Shown: in pieces, positions 5,245 to 5,853 of the stretch
Numbering within the stretch: the first letter of the stretch is position 1
Layout: each line of letters starts with the position of its first letter
NCBI GenBank assembly: GCA_022361135.1
Contig: JAKSBM010001047.1
Span: 1 to 5,853, forward strand
Reading direction: 5' to 3'
Source: Desulfobacterales bacterium
GTDB taxonomy: Bacteria; Desulfobacterota; Desulfobacteria; Desulfobacterales; Desulfobacteraceae
Length of the DNA: 5,853 nucleotides
The notes under the pieces: generated by a model
What the model was told of the DNA's origin: nothing
Database searches by the model: none
Seen by the model: only the letters and a program-made list of their open reading frames with translations
Translations under genes and position numbers: made by a program

Positions 5245-5700
5245 ATGTCCCAGAACAGTTCCGGACGTCCGTCCTGGCATGAGTATTTCATGGGCATCAC
5301 AGACCTGGTGGCCGAACGATCCACCTGTACCCGCCGCAAGGTGGGAGCGGTCCTTGTGAAGGAAAAACGGATTCTTTGTTCCGGGTATAATGGGGCACCT
5401 TCCAAGGTGCCCCATTGTCGGGTTACCGGGTGTCTCCGGGAGCAGTTGAACGTGCCCTCCGGGGAAAAACATGAGCTATGCCGGGGGGTCCATGCGGAGC
5501 AGAACGCCATAATCCAGGCCGCCTTCCATGGGATTCCCGTCAACGGCTCAGTCCTCTATTGTACTACTCAGCCCTGTTCCATCTGTGCCAAGATGATCAT
5601 CAATGCCGGTATTTCCACCGTGTACTACCGGGAAGGATATGACGACCCCCTGGCACTTGATATGTTTGAGAGCGCAGGGCTTCCCCTTGAAAAAATTTGA
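5245..5700 (+). CDS. comEB: dCMP deaminase family protein (ComEB-like cytidine/deoxycytidylate deaminase)
   Basis: The 151-residue product is a zinc-dependent cytidine-deaminase-fold protein, most likely converting dCMP to dUMP for thymidylate synthesis. Seen motifs are SWHEYFM at residues 10-16, RKVGAVLV at 31-38, SGYNGAP at 46-52, and the zinc site HAEQNAI at 83-89 (ligand His83, proton shuttle Glu85) with PCSIC at 110-114 (Cys111, Cys114). Extra Cys/His residues (Cys28, His57, Cys58, Cys63, His76, Cys79) could form the second structural zinc site known in phage T4 dCMP deaminase. The start ATG at 5245 has AAGGAG overlapping the glyA stop at 5-base spacing. Placement between glyA and nrdR fits deoxynucleotide metabolism: this enzyme would provide dUMP and GlyA the methylene group for thymidylate synthase. 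The comEB name reflects sequence family only, since no competence genes are present. A 13-bp inverted repeat lies within codons 49-58. Confidence 0.9.
   Translation: MSQNSSGRPSWHEYFMGITDLVAERSTCTRRKVGAVLVKEKRILCSGYNGAPSKVPHCRVTGCLREQLNVPSGEKHELCRGVHAEQNAIIQAAFHGIPVNGSVLYCTTQPCSICAKMIINAGISTVYYREGYDDPLALDMFESAGLPLEKI
5389..5416. repeat. Perfect 13-bp inverted repeat inside the dCMP deaminase gene
   Basis: AATGGGGCACCTT (5389-5401) and AAGGTGCCCCATT (5404-5416) are exact inverted repeats separated by two bases, and a further U-G pair is possible outside. In RNA the innermost pair would open to give a loop. The arms encode residues 49-58 of the deaminase ([10 protein letters not shown]). No T run follows on either strand, so it is not a standard terminator. 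It is either a chance product of the codons or a real mRNA hairpin or protein-binding site. Confidence 0.6.
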
Positions 5701-5716
5701 TTAGGAAGCTGTACTG

Positions 5717-5853
5717 ATGAAATGCCCCTATTGCGGAAAACTGAACACTCGGGTGGTTGATTCGCGGCCGGGCAAGATCGACCTGGAGGTTCGTCGCCGG
5801 CGGGAATGCCAGGCGTGTTCCCAACGCTTCACCACCTACGAACGCGTTGAGCA
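5717..5853 (+). CDS. nrdR: Transcriptional repressor NrdR, N-terminal part (runs off window end)
   Basis: NrdR represses ribonucleotide reductase genes, sensing ATP/dATP through an ATP-cone domain that follows its zinc ribbon. Only the first 45 codons are in the window. They give [18 protein letters not shown], then a basic RRRREC segment and [14 protein letters not shown]. The zinc ribbon is complete: Cys3, Cys6, Cys31 and Cys34, with the family-typical VVDSR and RFTTYER motifs. The ATP-cone would lie beyond position 5853. The start ATG at 5717 has AGGA at 5703-5706 with 10-base spacing, and the gap to the deaminase stop is 16 bases, so it is probably cotranscribed. No NrdR-box-like pair was recognised in the operon promoter region. 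Nothing suggests damage in the visible part. Confidence 0.97.
   Translation, partial: MKCPYCGKLNTRVVDSRPGKIDLEVRRRRECQACSQRFTTYERVE

Noticed and set aside
5386..5391. TATAAT inside the deaminase gene as an internal nrdR promoter
   Set aside because: No -35-like hexamer occurs 16-18 bases upstream and no TGn extension is present. The bases encode the conserved Tyr-Asn of the GYNG motif.

Overview
The window looks like an ordinary chromosomal segment of a free-living Gram-negative bacterium, most likely a Desulfobacterota (former Deltaproteobacteria) sulfate-reducer-type genome. That placement is inferred from the gene order rpmF-acpP-rpiB-glyA-dCMP deaminase-nrdR, moderate GC content and protein style; it was not tested by a search. 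No mobile element, CRISPR array, rRNA or tRNA gene is visible.

Left part (1-1392, + strand): the last codons of an unidentified gene overlap by ATGA an unrecognised 97-residue ORF (48-341). After a 193-bp gap comes a complete MEMO/AmmeMemoRadiSam-B-type protein (535-1392). Its last codons appear to double as an intrinsic terminator. Middle (1405-2802, - strand): glutamyl-tRNA synthetase gltX converges on the MEMO gene with only 12 bp between stop codons. A 248-bp divergent region (2803-3050) follows and carries a good sigma70-type promoter directed at the right-hand operon.

Right part (3051-5853, + strand): a tight, probably single operon encodes ribosomal protein L32, acyl carrier protein, ribose-5-phosphate isomerase B, serine hydroxymethyltransferase, a dCMP deaminase-family protein and the start of the NrdR repressor (cut by the window end). 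The genes join growth-linked functions: translation (L32), lipid synthesis (ACP), ribose-5-phosphate supply (RpiB), one-carbon units for thymidylate and purines (GlyA), dUMP supply (deaminase) and control of ribonucleotide reductase (NrdR). Compared with the arrangement remembered for related bacteria, the fatty-acid genes normally lying between rpmF and rpiB (plsX, fabH, fabD, fabG, fabF) are missing, leaving only acpP.

I found no convincing new biological system. The items most worth a second look are the contracted fab locus, a 13-bp perfect inverted repeat inside the deaminase gene, the terminator embedded in the MEMO coding end, a G9 tract in the MEMO gene, divergent motifs in the MEMO protein, and a hairpin directly upstream of the glyA ribosome-binding site.
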